Assembly (NCBI GenBank): GCA_050943735.1
Contig: JBMNPT010000009.1
Span: 1-64,000, forward strand
Length of the DNA: 64,000 nt
Source: JBMNPT01 sp050943735
Lineage (GTDB): Bacteria > Bacillota > Clostridia > Oscillospirales > RGIG577
Direction of reading: 5' to 3'
Shown: positions 25,647 through 34,102 of the stretch, piece after piece
Layout of the letters: each line of letters starts with the position of its first letter
Position numbering within the stretch: the first letter of the stretch is position 1
The notes under the pieces: generated by a model
What the model saw: the letters and a program-made list of their open reading frames with translations, nothing else
What the model was told of the DNA's origin: nothing
Databases searched by the model: none
Position numbers and translations under genes: made by a program

Positions 25647-26304
25647 ATGATTCCCGCACTTCTTCCAGTGCCTGGGCATCCCGTATCAAAACCTCTCCCC
25701 GGGATACCTCCACCCATCCCCGGCTTTGAAAGTCCCTCAGAGTACGGGTGACTACCTCCCGAGCGCTGCCCATATGCCGGGCCGCCTGCTCATGGGTAAA
25801 ACGAAGACGGGAATTGCCCTGCATCTGCAGCTCTTCCAGCAAATAGTCCGCCAGACGCACATCGATCCGCCGGTCCAGCATCCGGTCCATCCGGCGCATC
25901 ACCTGTCCAAACCGGTCGGCCATTACCCTGCCAGTGTAGTTGGCCACTGCCGCGGACTGTTCCATGAGCCGCTGGTATACCTGAGAATCCAGCACCGCTA
26001 CCCGACTGTCCTCCTCCGCTTCCACCTGCAGCGCCAACTGCATCTGATGGAGTACACACCCGGCGGAAAACAGACAGATTTCCCCAGCCTGCAGCCGGTA
26101 CAAGGTGATCTCCCGCCCTTCTGACGAACTGGTATACACCCGCAGGCGTCCTTCCAGCACCGCCAACAGCCCAGTGCATTCCTCACCGCCACCATGGAGC
26201 AGTGTGCCGCGGCGTACCTCCCGTACCCCCGCGGCCTGCCGCAACGCTTCCCGCTGGCTCTCTTCCAGCTGCTCCCAAAAGGGCAGACATTCTCTGATTT
26301 CCAT
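25645..26304 (-). CDS. Crp/Fnr family transcriptional regulator
   Basis: 219 residues: an N-terminal cyclic-nucleotide-binding-like beta barrel (~1-120) and a C-terminal winged helix (TRTLRDFQSRGWVEV, ~170-205). The barrel contains GEICLFSAGCVLHQM with two conserved Cys, seen in anaerobe Crp/Fnr regulators. It lacks the Fnr-type N-terminal cysteine cluster, so direct 4Fe-4S sensing is uncertain. ATG 26304 follows AAGGAGG; an upstream ATG (26331) has no site. The next genes upstream on the same strand encode an iron-sulfur membrane protein and a ferredoxin, 65 bases away, suggesting a redox-linked regulon. Confidence 0.9.
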   Translation of the reverse strand: MEIRECLPFWEQLEESQREALRQAAGVREVRRGTLLHGGGEECTGLLAVLEGRLRVYTSSSEGREITLYRLQAGEICLFSAGCVLHQMQLALQVEAEEDSRVAVLDSQVYQRLMEQSAAVANYTGRVMADRFGQVMRRMDRMLDRRIDVRLADYLLEELQMQGNSRLRFTHEQAARHMGSAREVVTRTLRDFQSRGWVEVSRGEVLIRDAQALEEVRES

Positions 26305-26369
26305 TGCCCGGCCTCCTTCCACTGCCCACATTATAGGGGCAAAGAGGGGGCTTTGTCAACGCCGGGATA

Positions 26370-26948
26370 TCACTCCCGCCCGTTCTTCAGCTGACAGATC
26401 CCCTGGGTCATGGTACCCATGGGACAGTATACGCACCAGCTGCGGGGCTTATACAGCAGCATGGTCACCAGTCCCAACACAGTGGAGGTGAGCATCACAC
26501 TGTAAAATCCAAAGGCAAACTGAGCCACCCAGGGAGTGACACCGGCGGTATCCACCCAGTTCCAGGGGAGCCGGAAGGTCCACAGCAGCGTGACCACTTC
26601 CCGCATCTCCCGCGCGCCCGCAAAGACCATCCAGGTGGTGAAGAGCATATTCCCAAACATGGCCATGAAAAAGGCCAGAAATCCATACCGGAACCACTTG
26701 GAGCGCATCCAGCCCGGCACATCCCGACCCCGGGAGAGCCCCAGCCGGCCGCCCAGCAGTGCAAAGAGCTGTCCCCGGCCGCAATACCGGTTGCAATAGG
26801 CCTTTCCTCCGCCCAGCAGAGCAATGGCCAACGGCACCAGAAAACAGATCAGCCCCAGCCAGGCAAACAGGATGTTGAAAAAGCCCAAAATCAAATAGGC
26901 GGCCGAAGCGATCCACAGATAATCATACCAGTGTTTTTTGCGATTCAC
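26370..26948 (-). CDS. NapH/NosR-like 4Fe-4S membrane protein
   Basis: 192 residues with four or five membrane segments. Cys motifs face the cytoplasm: CNRYC (C52, C56) after TM2 and CVYC...C (C172, C175, C185) at the C-terminus, as in NapH, NosR and YccM-like electron-transfer proteins. The start is GTG 26948 with GAGGAGG upstream; its GTGA overlaps the stop of the ferredoxin gene, so the pair is translationally coupled. Likely passes electrons between a membrane donor and the small ferredoxin. No terminal reductase is nearby, so the acceptor is unknown. Confidence 0.82.
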   Translation of the reverse strand: MNRKKHWYDYLWIASAAYLILGFFNILFAWLGLICFLVPLAIALLGGGKAYCNRYCGRGQLFALLGGRLGLSRGRDVPGWMRSKWFRYGFLAFFMAMFGNMLFTTWMVFAGAREMREVVTLLWTFRLPWNWVDTAGVTPWVAQFAFGFYSVMLTSTVLGLVTMLLYKPRSWCVYCPMGTMTQGICQLKNGRE

Positions 26949-27148
26949 AGCGCGGCCTCCTCTCTCTGACGCAAGGTGATGACGCTGGCGGGACATTCCC
27001 GGGCACACAGCCCACATCCCACACAACGCTGCGCATCCACCCGAGCCCGTATGCCCTTCCACACCTCAATGGCCTGTCTGGGACATACCTTGACGCAGCA
27101 TCCGCAGGCCACACACTGAGAAGAAACCTCTGCCAATTTTTTACCCAT
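26945..27148 (-). CDS. 2x[4Fe-4S] ferredoxin
   Basis: 67 residues. Two ferredoxin motifs, C12-x2-C15-x2-C18-x3-C22 followed by Pro23 and C42-x2-C45-x2-C48-x3-C52-Pro, should hold two [4Fe-4S] clusters. ATG 27148 has AGGAGG 9 bases upstream; a longer in-frame start at 27232 has none. Its stop overlaps the GTG start of the NapH-like protein, making a two-gene electron-transfer module. Confidence 0.92.
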   Translation of the reverse strand: MGKKLAEVSSQCVACGCCVKVCPRQAIEVWKGIRARVDAQRCVGCGLCARECPASVITLRQREEAAL

Positions 27149-27212
27149 TTTCCCACACCTCCTGCACGCAGTATAGCAGAAAAGAGAAAAAAGGTTCTGT
27201 GACTGGCTCACA

Positions 27213-28265
27213 TTATTTTTCCATCTCCACAACCACTTTCACATCGGCGCCCCGGGCTGCCTCAATGCTCTCAAAGCCCTCCTGCAGCCGGCTGAAAGGA
27301 ATTCTGCGGGAAATGTATTTATCTACTTGCAGGTGGCCGTCGGCGATGGAACGCATCACCGCGCCAAAACCGCCGAAGGTATGGCCTTTACTGCCCAGGA
27401 AAACCGTCTTGCGCAGCACCAGTTCCCGGTAATTGATGCGGACAAAATCATGGGGCAGCGCAACGGCAATGAACTTTTTGCCGAACTCTTTTTTCAGCGA
27501 ATCAATACCCAGATTGATGGCGCTCTCTGCTCCCACACAGTCAAAGACCATGTCGTAGCCACCCTGGGAAGCCTCCTGCAACTTGCGGGCAATATCGGGA
27601 TCATCCGCCTGCATCACATGATCCGCAATTCCGAACCCCTGGATCATCCGGCATTTGTCTCCATTCAGCTCTGTGATGGTCACCTCTGCCACCCCAAACA
27701 GCCGCACCCATTCCGACACCGCCAGGCCGATCAGTCCTCCGCCCAGAATCAGTACTTTTTCTCCAGGCTGCACATCCGAGCGCTTCACCGCGTTGAGCGC
27801 CACCGCAAAAGGCTCAATCACAGCAGCCTGCTCCAACGAAATCCCCTCCGGCAGCTTGAAAAAACTGCGGGGAAACCAGGTGGTATACCGGCTGTAAGCC
27901 CCTGGCTGATTCAGATCTCCGCCCTTCCAATGGCCCACCACCCGGCCGGTGCAGTTTTCCGGCCGGCCTGCCAGACAGGCCTTGCAATGTCCGCAGGGTT
28001 CGCCAAACTGATTCTGGGTAAAGCCCACCACCCGATCTCCCCGCTGGTACAGCTCGCTGGTGCCCGGTTCCTCTATAACGCCTGCGTATTCGTGGCCAAT
28101 CACCATCCCCTGATAAGCGGCCCCATCTTTCCAATAGGACAGGTCCGTCCCACACACACCCACATGGGTCACTCGCAGCACAGGGTGGGTAGGTGCCACC
28201 TGAAACTCTTCTTCCCGCATGGTAAATTGCCGGTTGTCAGTGAGTACAGCACACACATTTTTCAT
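27213..28265 (-). CDS. Zinc-dependent medium-chain alcohol/polyol dehydrogenase
   Basis: 350 residues. Catalytic zinc ligands: Cys38 in GVCGTD and His58/Glu59 in GHEYAG. Structural zinc: C91, C94, C97, C105 in CGHCKACLAGRPENC. A Rossmann motif ILGGGLIGLA follows in the middle. It oxidises a secondary alcohol or polyol with NAD(P). Sorbitol, threonine and galactitol-type dehydrogenases share this pattern; the substrate is not fixed. ATG 28265 follows GGGAGGGG. It sits downstream of a sugar isomerase/epimerase but beyond a terminator, with a -10 TATAAT (28298-28303) of its own. Confidence 0.88.
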   Translation of the reverse strand: MKNVCAVLTDNRQFTMREEEFQVAPTHPVLRVTHVGVCGTDLSYWKDGAAYQGMVIGHEYAGVIEEPGTSELYQRGDRVVGFTQNQFGEPCGHCKACLAGRPENCTGRVVGHWKGGDLNQPGAYSRYTTWFPRSFFKLPEGISLEQAAVIEPFAVALNAVKRSDVQPGEKVLILGGGLIGLAVSEWVRLFGVAEVTITELNGDKCRMIQGFGIADHVMQADDPDIARKLQEASQGGYDMVFDCVGAESAINLGIDSLKKEFGKKFIAVALPHDFVRINYRELVLRKTVFLGSKGHTFGGFGAVMRSIADGHLQVDKYISRRIPFSRLQEGFESIEAARGADVKVVVEMEK

Positions 28266-28305
28266 GTGATCCCCTCCCATCGATTGAACGTTACCCCATT
28301 ATAAC

Positions 28306-28337
28306 AAAAAGGCAGAGTGAAACCACTCTGCCTTTTT
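28306..28337 (-). terminator. Terminator of the sugar isomerase gene
   Basis: AAAAAGGCAGAGTG (28306-28319) pairs with CACTCTGCCTTTTT (28324-28337). Confidence 0.9.
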
Positions 28338-28366
28338 ACCAAAGAATTTATACTTTTTTATAAGCC

Positions 28367-29185
28367 TTATACAAAGGCGGTCTTTTTACTGGCCTCCTCC
28401 ATGTAAGCGGCACTGGCGCGGATGTCATCCCGCAAGGTTCCCCAATTGCGGCCTTCGATGGACATGGTACCGGTATAGCCCATAGCCTTGAGCCAGCAAA
28501 GCACAGCGGCAAAATCAATGGCGCCAAATCCGGGGAAGTACCGGTTGTTATCTGAAATGTGCAGATTCCGGTAATAGCCCTGGTACCGGACCAGAGCCGC
28601 CGCCATGTCCACTTCCTCTATGTTCATATGATAGGTGTCAGGCAGCACTCGGTAAATGTCGCCCCACTTGCGGGAAAACTCCACTCCATCCTGCACCCGG
28701 TTGGCCAGAGTGGCTTCGTAGTGGTTGGTGGCTTCCAGATAAACATCCACTCCGCTCTCCTTGACCTGCTGGCTGAGTTCCTCCAGCGAACGGTCCATCT
28801 GACGGGTAGCCTCTTCCATGGGCATCCCGGCCACGCCCTTGATGAAGCCGCAGATCACACCCGCTCCAGTGGCGGCGGCATAGTCGATGATGGTCCGCAT
28901 CTCTGCCACTGTCCGAGTCCGCACCGCCTCGTCCAGCGAGCTGAGAGACAGCCCCTGTTTGCCCGCGTAGCCACCGGTGGCAATCATGCTGAGTTTGAGT
29001 CCGTAGCCTGCCAGGAACCGAACTAGCTCCTCCGCCGGCTGGGTGAAATCGGTGATGTTCAGCTCCACTCCGTAAAAGCCCAATTCCTGCAGCAGCGCCA
29101 TGGTAGCGCAGAAATCCTCATCCTGCTGATAATTGGCCGGCAGCGGCAGCTGCACGCAGAGCGGAAACGCATAGGTATGTGCCAT
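28367..29185 (-). CDS. Sugar phosphate isomerase/epimerase (AP-endonuclease-2 TIM barrel)
   Basis: 272 residues. The pattern ELGFYGVELNITD, then YLEATNHYEATLANRVQDG, HMNIEEVDMAAAL and SIEGRNWGTL matches xylose-isomerase-like TIM barrels with metal-binding Glu/His/Asp residues. Such enzymes isomerise or epimerise sugars, keto sugars or inositol derivatives. ATG 29185 follows GGGAGAG. The neighbouring dehydrogenase on the same strand may act on its product (inference). Confidence 0.85.
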   Translation of the reverse strand: MAHTYAFPLCVQLPLPANYQQDEDFCATMALLQELGFYGVELNITDFTQPAEELVRFLAGYGLKLSMIATGGYAGKQGLSLSSLDEAVRTRTVAEMRTIIDYAAATGAGVICGFIKGVAGMPMEEATRQMDRSLEELSQQVKESGVDVYLEATNHYEATLANRVQDGVEFSRKWGDIYRVLPDTYHMNIEEVDMAAALVRYQGYYRNLHISDNNRYFPGFGAIDFAAVLCWLKAMGYTGTMSIEGRNWGTLRDDIRASAAYMEEASKKTAFV

Positions 29186-29218
29186 GTTTGTTCTCTCCCA
29201 TCTATTTTTACTATTTTA

Positions 29219-30364
29219 TCAGTCCAGAAAATCCTTCAGGCGCTTGCTCCGGCTGGGATGGCGCAGTTTTCGCAGCGCCTTGGCCTCAATCTGCCGGATA
29301 CGTTCCCGGGTGACCTTGAATTCCTTGCCCACCTCTTCCAGTGTGCGGGCCCGGCCATCCTCCAAGCCAAAACGCAGCTTGAGCACCTTCTCTTCCCGAG
29401 GAGTTAAGGTGGAGAGCACATCCACCAGCTGCTCCTTGAGCAGGGTGAAGGAAGCCGCTTCTGCAGGGGCAGGTGCGTCGTCGTCGGGAATGAAATCTCC
29501 CAGATGGCTGTCTTCTTCCTCACCAATGGGGGTTTCCAGACTCACCGGCTCCTGGGCGATTTTCATAATGTCCCGTACCTTATCCACCGACATGTTCATC
29601 TCTTTGGCAATGTCCTCGGGCTGGGGATCGTGGCCCAGCTCCTGCAGCAGCTGACGAGATACCCGAATGACCTTGTTGATGGTTTCCACCATGTGCACCG
29701 GAATTCGGATGGTACGCGCCTGGTCGGCGATGGCCCGGGTGATGGCCTGCCGGATCCACCAGGTGGCGTAAGTGGAGAACTTATAGCCCTTGGTGTAGTC
29801 AAACTTCTCCACTGCCTTGATAAGGCCCAGGTTGCCCTCCTGAATCAGGTCCAAAAATAGCATGCCCCGGCCTACATATCGCTTGGCGATGGACACCACC
29901 AGACGCAGATTGGCTTCCGCCAGTTTCTTTTTGGCGGCTTCATCTCCCTCTGCCATCCGCTGGGCCAGTTCAATCTCCTCATCGGTGCTGAGCAGCGGCA
30001 CCTTGCCGATTTCCTTGAGATACATCCGCACAGGATCGTCGATGGAAATACCTTCGCTCATGATGGCCACGTCCAGATCGGCGTTGACCTCTTCCTCAAT
30101 TTCCTCGTTGTCCACATCCACGTCCAGATCCAGCACTTCGTCAAAGTCGTGTACGATCTCTACGCCCATGCTTTCCAGGGTTTCGTAAATCTTTTCAATC
30201 TGTTCTACATCCAGTTCCACATCGCCCAGCAGATCCATAATTTCCTTGTTGCTGATACTGCCCTTTTTCTTGGCGGTATCCATGATCTCCCGAACCAGTG
30301 CCAACTTGCTGTCCATGGTCTTTTTTTCTTTCATGGATTCCTTTTTCTCCACACTTTTAGCCAT
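29219..30364 (-). CDS. rpoD: RNA polymerase primary sigma factor
   Basis: 381 residues. A short acidic region 1.1 is followed by region 1.2 (DDPVRMYLKEIG), region 2 with DLIQEGNLGLIKAVEKFDY and the -10 reading KFSTYATWWIRQAI, region 3, and region 4 with the -35 HTH (TLEEVGKEFKVTRERIRQIEAKALRKLR). It directs housekeeping transcription; the many TTGACA/TATAAT promoters here fit it. GGAG precedes ATG 30364. It follows dnaG after 35 bases, the usual macromolecular synthesis operon order in Firmicutes. Confidence 0.98.
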   Translation of the reverse strand: MAKSVEKKESMKEKKTMDSKLALVREIMDTAKKKGSISNKEIMDLLGDVELDVEQIEKIYETLESMGVEIVHDFDEVLDLDVDVDNEEIEEEVNADLDVAIMSEGISIDDPVRMYLKEIGKVPLLSTDEEIELAQRMAEGDEAAKKKLAEANLRLVVSIAKRYVGRGMLFLDLIQEGNLGLIKAVEKFDYTKGYKFSTYATWWIRQAITRAIADQARTIRIPVHMVETINKVIRVSRQLLQELGHDPQPEDIAKEMNMSVDKVRDIMKIAQEPVSLETPIGEEEDSHLGDFIPDDDAPAPAEAASFTLLKEQLVDVLSTLTPREEKVLKLRFGLEDGRARTLEEVGKEFKVTRERIRQIEAKALRKLRHPSRSKRLKDFLD

Positions 30365-30399
30365 GTAATTCTCCCCTTCTGTATGTTGTGGCGATTCCC

Positions 30400-32160
30400 T
30401 CAGGAACCGTTCTTCTTTTTCTGTTTCATCTGTTCATACCAGGCCTGCATACCGCTCAGGTCCTCTTCGCCACTGCCCAGCGCCAGCATCTTTCCACGCT
30501 CGTTCTGGAGCACCTCGATGAGGTCTCTGGCCGCCTGCAGCCGGTCGTCATAGTGGGTTTCACGGGCCACCAGAGAAGCCAGGTACCCACTTTCCTCCGC
30601 AGTAAATTCCTGGCTCAGCACCGCCAGATCCACTTCCTGTCCTGTCTCCAGCCGCTCACGGAACGCCCTGTAAATACGGCTGTTGAGACTGTTGAGGAAA
30701 TCGCTCTCCTGCAATTCCTGCCCAATTTGAGCGTACAAATCGGGGTACTCATAGAGCAGTGCCAAAAGGCTCTGTTCCGCCATAAAGGAACGGCTGTTGT
30801 AATCCTTGTCCTGGCGGATGACCTTGGGAACCATCTGTTCCAGCTGTTGCTGCTGCACTTCTCGCTGCACCTGTTTTTTTCGAGTCGCCAGCAGTTTGGA
30901 TGTTTCCCGCCGGAGCGCATCCAGCGACACCTCACAGGTCTGGCTCAATTTACCCATATACAGTTCCCGTTCCACCTCGCCGTCAATATCCGCCAGCACT
31001 CGAGTGGCCTCCCGCAGAAAATCCACCTTTTGCTGAATTTGGGTAAGATCATATTGCTCTGCCAACCGCTCCAGCCGGTATTCTATGTAGTTATCGCTGC
31101 CCTTGAGCAGCCGGGCAAACCGCTCGGCACCATAGGTTTTGATGAACTCATCCGGGTCTTTGCCTCCCTGAATGGTGAGCACTCGTACCGCCACTCCTGC
31201 CTCTTTGAGGATGTTGATGGCCCGGTTGGAGGCCTTCACCCCGGCGGCGTCGCTATCATAGCTGATGATCACCTCTTTGGCGTACCGCAGGATGGTTCTG
31301 GCCTGATCGGGGGTGAGAGAGGTACCCAGGGACGCCACCGCGGTGCGGAAACCAGCCGTATGAAGGGCAATCACATCCATATACCCCTCCGCCAGAATGA
31401 TATAGTCGGTTTTCTCATTTTTGGCGAAGTTGAGCCCAAAGAGGGTACGGCTTTTGTTGAACACCAGCGTCTCGGGGGAGTTGAGGTATTTGGGCACCGA
31501 ATCGTCCAGCACCCGGCCGCCGAAGGCCACCACATTTCCTCGCACATCAATGATAGGAAACATCACCCGTCCCCAAAACCGGTCATGCAATGAACCGTTC
31601 TTACCGGTGACTGTCAGCCCACTGTCTATCAGGTCGGCGGTGGTGAACCCCTTGCTCCGCAGATGCTTGACCAGGCTGTCCCACTGGCCAGGCGCATAGC
31701 CCAGCCCCCAGTGACGGATCACTTTCAGCGGCAGCTGCCGACTGGCGAAATAAGCTCGTCCCGGTTCACCCTCCGGTCCCATCAGACAACTGTGAAAATA
31801 CCGGGCTGCCTCCCGGTTCATAGCCAGCAGGGTATTTTTCCGGCGGGTGTAATCGGCATCCTCTCCCTGGGGCAGTTCCATACCCGCCCGTTTGGCCAGA
31901 ATAGCCACCGCATCGGCAAAGGAAACGTTTTCGATTTTCATAATAAAATTGAAAACGCTCCCCGCTTCGCCACAGCCAAAGCATTTATAAATCTGCCGGG
32001 AGGGATTCACATTGAAGGAAGGTGTTTTTTCCCGGTGAAAGGGGCACAACCCCACCAGATTGGCGCCGGAACGTTTGAGTTCCACATAATCCGCCACGAT
32101 GCTTTCCACCGGACAGCGATCCCTCAGTTCCTGCAAAAAACTGTCTGGAAATCTGGCCAT
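30400..32160 (-). CDS. dnaG: DNA primase
   Basis: 586 residues. N-terminal CHC2 zinc finger (CPFHREKTPSF ... YKCFGCGEAG), TOPRIM catalytic core (ILAEGYMDVIALH; YDSDAAGVKA) and a C-terminal helicase-binding region. It lays RNA primers for replication. ATG 32160 follows GGAGGGAG; an in-frame ATG 24 bases upstream has no site. First gene of the dnaG-rpoD operon. Confidence 0.97.
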   Translation of the reverse strand: MARFPDSFLQELRDRCPVESIVADYVELKRSGANLVGLCPFHREKTPSFNVNPSRQIYKCFGCGEAGSVFNFIMKIENVSFADAVAILAKRAGMELPQGEDADYTRRKNTLLAMNREAARYFHSCLMGPEGEPGRAYFASRQLPLKVIRHWGLGYAPGQWDSLVKHLRSKGFTTADLIDSGLTVTGKNGSLHDRFWGRVMFPIIDVRGNVVAFGGRVLDDSVPKYLNSPETLVFNKSRTLFGLNFAKNEKTDYIILAEGYMDVIALHTAGFRTAVASLGTSLTPDQARTILRYAKEVIISYDSDAAGVKASNRAINILKEAGVAVRVLTIQGGKDPDEFIKTYGAERFARLLKGSDNYIEYRLERLAEQYDLTQIQQKVDFLREATRVLADIDGEVERELYMGKLSQTCEVSLDALRRETSKLLATRKKQVQREVQQQQLEQMVPKVIRQDKDYNSRSFMAEQSLLALLYEYPDLYAQIGQELQESDFLNSLNSRIYRAFRERLETGQEVDLAVLSQEFTAEESGYLASLVARETHYDDRLQAARDLIEVLQNERGKMLALGSGEEDLSGMQAWYEQMKQKKKNGS

Positions 32161-32187
32161 TTTCTCCCTCCTTTCCCGCCGCAAAAG

Positions 32188-32215
32188 GCTATATCCCTAG
32201 TATTCTACATGTCAA
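32188..32215 (-). promoter_or_regulatory. Promoter of dnaG-rpoD
   Basis: Minus strand: perfect TTGACA (32210-32215), 16-base spacer, TATAGC (32188-32193), 28 bases from the dnaG start. Confidence 0.7.
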
Positions 32216-32302
32216 GGGGAAAACCCTCTCATTTTGCACAAAAAGCTTCCGTCATTTTCAATAATCTTTTTTTGAATTAGTCCACATTTTTATTCATTTT
32301 AT

Positions 32303-32788
32303 CTATTCCATGGTCAAAGGAGCCACTTTTGCCCGGGTCACCCGCAAAATATCCTGGGGGGCCACCACAATCTGCATCCCCCGCTGGCCGCCGCTGAGAG
32401 CCACCTTTTCCCAAAGTTCCACTGTTTCATCCATATAGGTAGGGAATTCTTTTTTCATTCCCACTGGACTGCATCCACCCCGCACATACCCGGTCAAGGG
32501 CTGCAATTCCTTCACATGGATCATTTCCACCTTTTTGTTGCCGCTCACCCGGGCCAGCGCCTTCAGGTCCAATGTGGCCAATACCGGAATACAGGCCACC
32601 ACATAGCCGGTTTTATCTCCCCGCAGCACCAGAGTCTTAAACATGGTATCCGGGTCCATCCCCGTCACCTGAGCCGCATGCTCTCCGGACAGATCCTCCT
32701 CATCCACCTCATAGGTCACCACTTGATAGGGCACCTTTGCCCGATCCAACATGCGCATGGCGTTGGTTTTGTTTTCCTTTTTTGCCAT
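32303..32788 (-). CDS. ybaK: Cys-tRNA(Pro)/Cys-tRNA(Cys) deacylase, YbaK/EbsC family
   Basis: 161 residues, full family length. Characteristic segments are FKTLVLRGDKTGYVVACIPV, LDLKALARVSGNKKV and GYVRGGCSPVGMKK with the catalytic-site Gly-Gly-Cys-Ser-Pro. The enzyme hydrolyses Cys mischarged on tRNA-Pro, protecting translation accuracy. ATG 32788 follows GGGAGGGAG. Monocistronic with its own promoter. Confidence 0.94.
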   Translation of the reverse strand: MAKKENKTNAMRMLDRAKVPYQVVTYEVDEEDLSGEHAAQVTGMDPDTMFKTLVLRGDKTGYVVACIPVLATLDLKALARVSGNKKVEMIHVKELQPLTGYVRGGCSPVGMKKEFPTYMDETVELWEKVALSGGQRGMQIVVAPQDILRVTRAKVAPLTME

Positions 32789-32821
32789 TGCTCTTGCTCC
32801 CTCCCACATGCTTTTGTTGGC

Positions 32822-32850
32822 ATTATAGCACGTTTTGAAGATGGGAGCAA
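32822..32850 (-). promoter_or_regulatory. Promoter of ybaK
   Basis: Minus strand: TTGCTC (32845-32850), 17-base spacer, TATAAT (32822-32827). Confidence 0.75.
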
Positions 32851-32882
32851 AAAATTTTGTCGTTTTGCAGTGGGAAAAAAGA

Positions 32883-32911
32883 TTGTATCCCGGAATAAAT
32901 CACGCTATAAT
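32883..32911 (+). promoter_or_regulatory. Promoter of the cupin-GntR pair
   Basis: TTGTAT (32883-32888), 17-base spacer, TATAAT (32906-32911), 30 bases upstream of ATG 32942. Confidence 0.8.
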
Positions 32912-32941
32912 AGTACCATAAGCATACAGGAGGAATACAAG

Positions 32942-33268
32942 ATGTTTGTATATGCAAAACAAGTGCCCGCCACCATTCTGCCCAATGGCGTGGTACGAAA
33001 AATCAAAGGATACATAGATGATTTGATGGTGGTGGAGCTGGCCTGGCAAAAAGGCATGGTAGGCGATATTCATGCCCATCCCCACCGGCAGTGCGGCTAT
33101 ATCATCCGGGGCTCTTTTGAAGCGGAGCTGGATGGAGTACGCACCATTTTGCAGGCGGGAGATTGTTTTTACGCCCAGGCGGATGTACCCCATGGCCTCA
33201 CCTGTCTGGAAGATGATTCCCTGATGCTGGACATTTTTACTCCCATGCGGGAAGATTTTGTAAAATGA
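32942..33268 (+). CDS. Small cupin-domain protein
   Basis: 108 residues forming one cupin barrel. Metal-binding motif 1 is H44-x-H46-x-H48-x-Q50 with GYIIRGSFEAELDG, and motif 2 is GDCFYAQADVPHGL with His84. This resembles KdgF-like cupins that help linearise pectin-derived sugar acids, but many other functions share the fold. ATG 32942 follows AGGAGG. It lies 16 bases upstream of a GntR regulator and is probably co-transcribed with it, suggesting a role in the pathway that regulator controls. Confidence 0.85.
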   Translation: MFVYAKQVPATILPNGVVRKIKGYIDDLMVVELAWQKGMVGDIHAHPHRQCGYIIRGSFEAELDGVRTILQAGDCFYAQADVPHGLTCLEDDSLMLDIFTPMREDFVK

Positions 33269-33284
33269 GGAAAGGAGAATCCCT

Positions 33285-33941
33285 ATGAGTGAAAAGAAGG
33301 ACAGTCTGAAGGAAAAAGCCTACCGTATCATCAAGGACAAAATTATCCGCTGTGAATATCTGCCCGGGGATTTCCTCAACGAAAAAGCCCTGATTGAAGA
33401 GATCGGCGCCAGCCGTACCCCCATCCGGGAGGCCCTGAACAAAATCGAACAGGAAAATCTGGTGCGCATCATTCCCAAACGGGGTGTGGTGGTGAGCGAA
33501 ATCACCATGAAGGACATCAGTGAAATTTTCCAGGTGCGGGAATGTGTGGAACCCTATGCGGTGCGTACCACCATTCACTTTCTGGAAGAGGATATGCTGC
33601 GGGATTTCAAGCACCGGTTTGAAAAACTGGACCTGAAGGAAGATTATGCGAGCCAGGTGAAGTTTTACGAGCTGGACAATGCCTTTCACCACTACATCGT
33701 GTGCGCTTCCAAAAACAAATATCTGATTCAAACCATGGAAAATGTCTATGTGCAAAACCAGCGCATCCGGCTGATCATGGGCAAGACAGGATTCAACACC
33801 CTGGCCATCCGCACCGAACATCTGGCACTCATCGACTCGCTGCTCAGCCGGGATGAGGAAAAGGCAGTGCGGCTGACACTGGAACACATTGAAACCTCCA
33901 AGGCCATTGCTTTCCAGACTTTCATGAACTTTACCATCTGA
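33285..33941 (+). CDS. GntR family transcriptional regulator (FadR/FCD subfamily)
   Basis: 218 residues. N-terminal winged helix (AYRIIKDKIIRCEYLPGDFL ... SRTPIREALNKIEQENLV) and an all-helical FCD ligand domain (~85-215) with FYELDNAFHHYIVCASKN, whose Asp and His residues usually hold a metal that contacts carboxylate ligands. Such regulators commonly sense sugar acids or other organic acids. ATG 33285 follows AAAGGAG. Partner of the upstream cupin. Confidence 0.93.
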   Translation: MSEKKDSLKEKAYRIIKDKIIRCEYLPGDFLNEKALIEEIGASRTPIREALNKIEQENLVRIIPKRGVVVSEITMKDISEIFQVRECVEPYAVRTTIHFLEEDMLRDFKHRFEKLDLKEDYASQVKFYELDNAFHHYIVCASKNKYLIQTMENVYVQNQRIRLIMGKTGFNTLAIRTEHLALIDSLLSRDEEKAVRLTLEHIETSKAIAFQTFMNFTI

Positions 33942-33994
33942 TTTTGGCAAAATATTCAACGGCAGCTCCTTTTTTCTCTGGTTCTCTGGCTGTA

Positions 33995-34023
33995 TTGACA
34001 ACAGAGTTCAGGGCAACTATAAT
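33995..34023 (+). promoter_or_regulatory. Promoter of the MarR-DegV operon
   Basis: Consensus TTGACA (33995-34000), 17-base spacer, consensus TATAAT (34018-34023). Confidence 0.92.
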
Positions 34024-34050
34024 AAAGATATATTGGCGAAGTATGTTGCG

Positions 34051-34089
34051 CGGCTTTCTTTATTCTACGAGAAAGCCGTCCACTTTTTT
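34051..34089 (+). promoter_or_regulatory. Leader hairpin with T-run (possible attenuator)
   Basis: CGGCTTTCT (34051-34059) pairs with AGAAAGCCG (34070-34078), and a T-run follows at 34084-34089, all between promoter and start codon of the MarR gene. It could act as a weak terminator or stabiliser. Confidence 0.4.
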
Positions 34090-34102
34090 GGGGAGGTGTG
34101 TC

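Noticed and set aside
32516..32941. N-terminal extension of the cupin protein
   Set aside because: It overlaps ybaK on the other strand and precedes the cupin promoter. ATG 32942 has an AGGAGG site.
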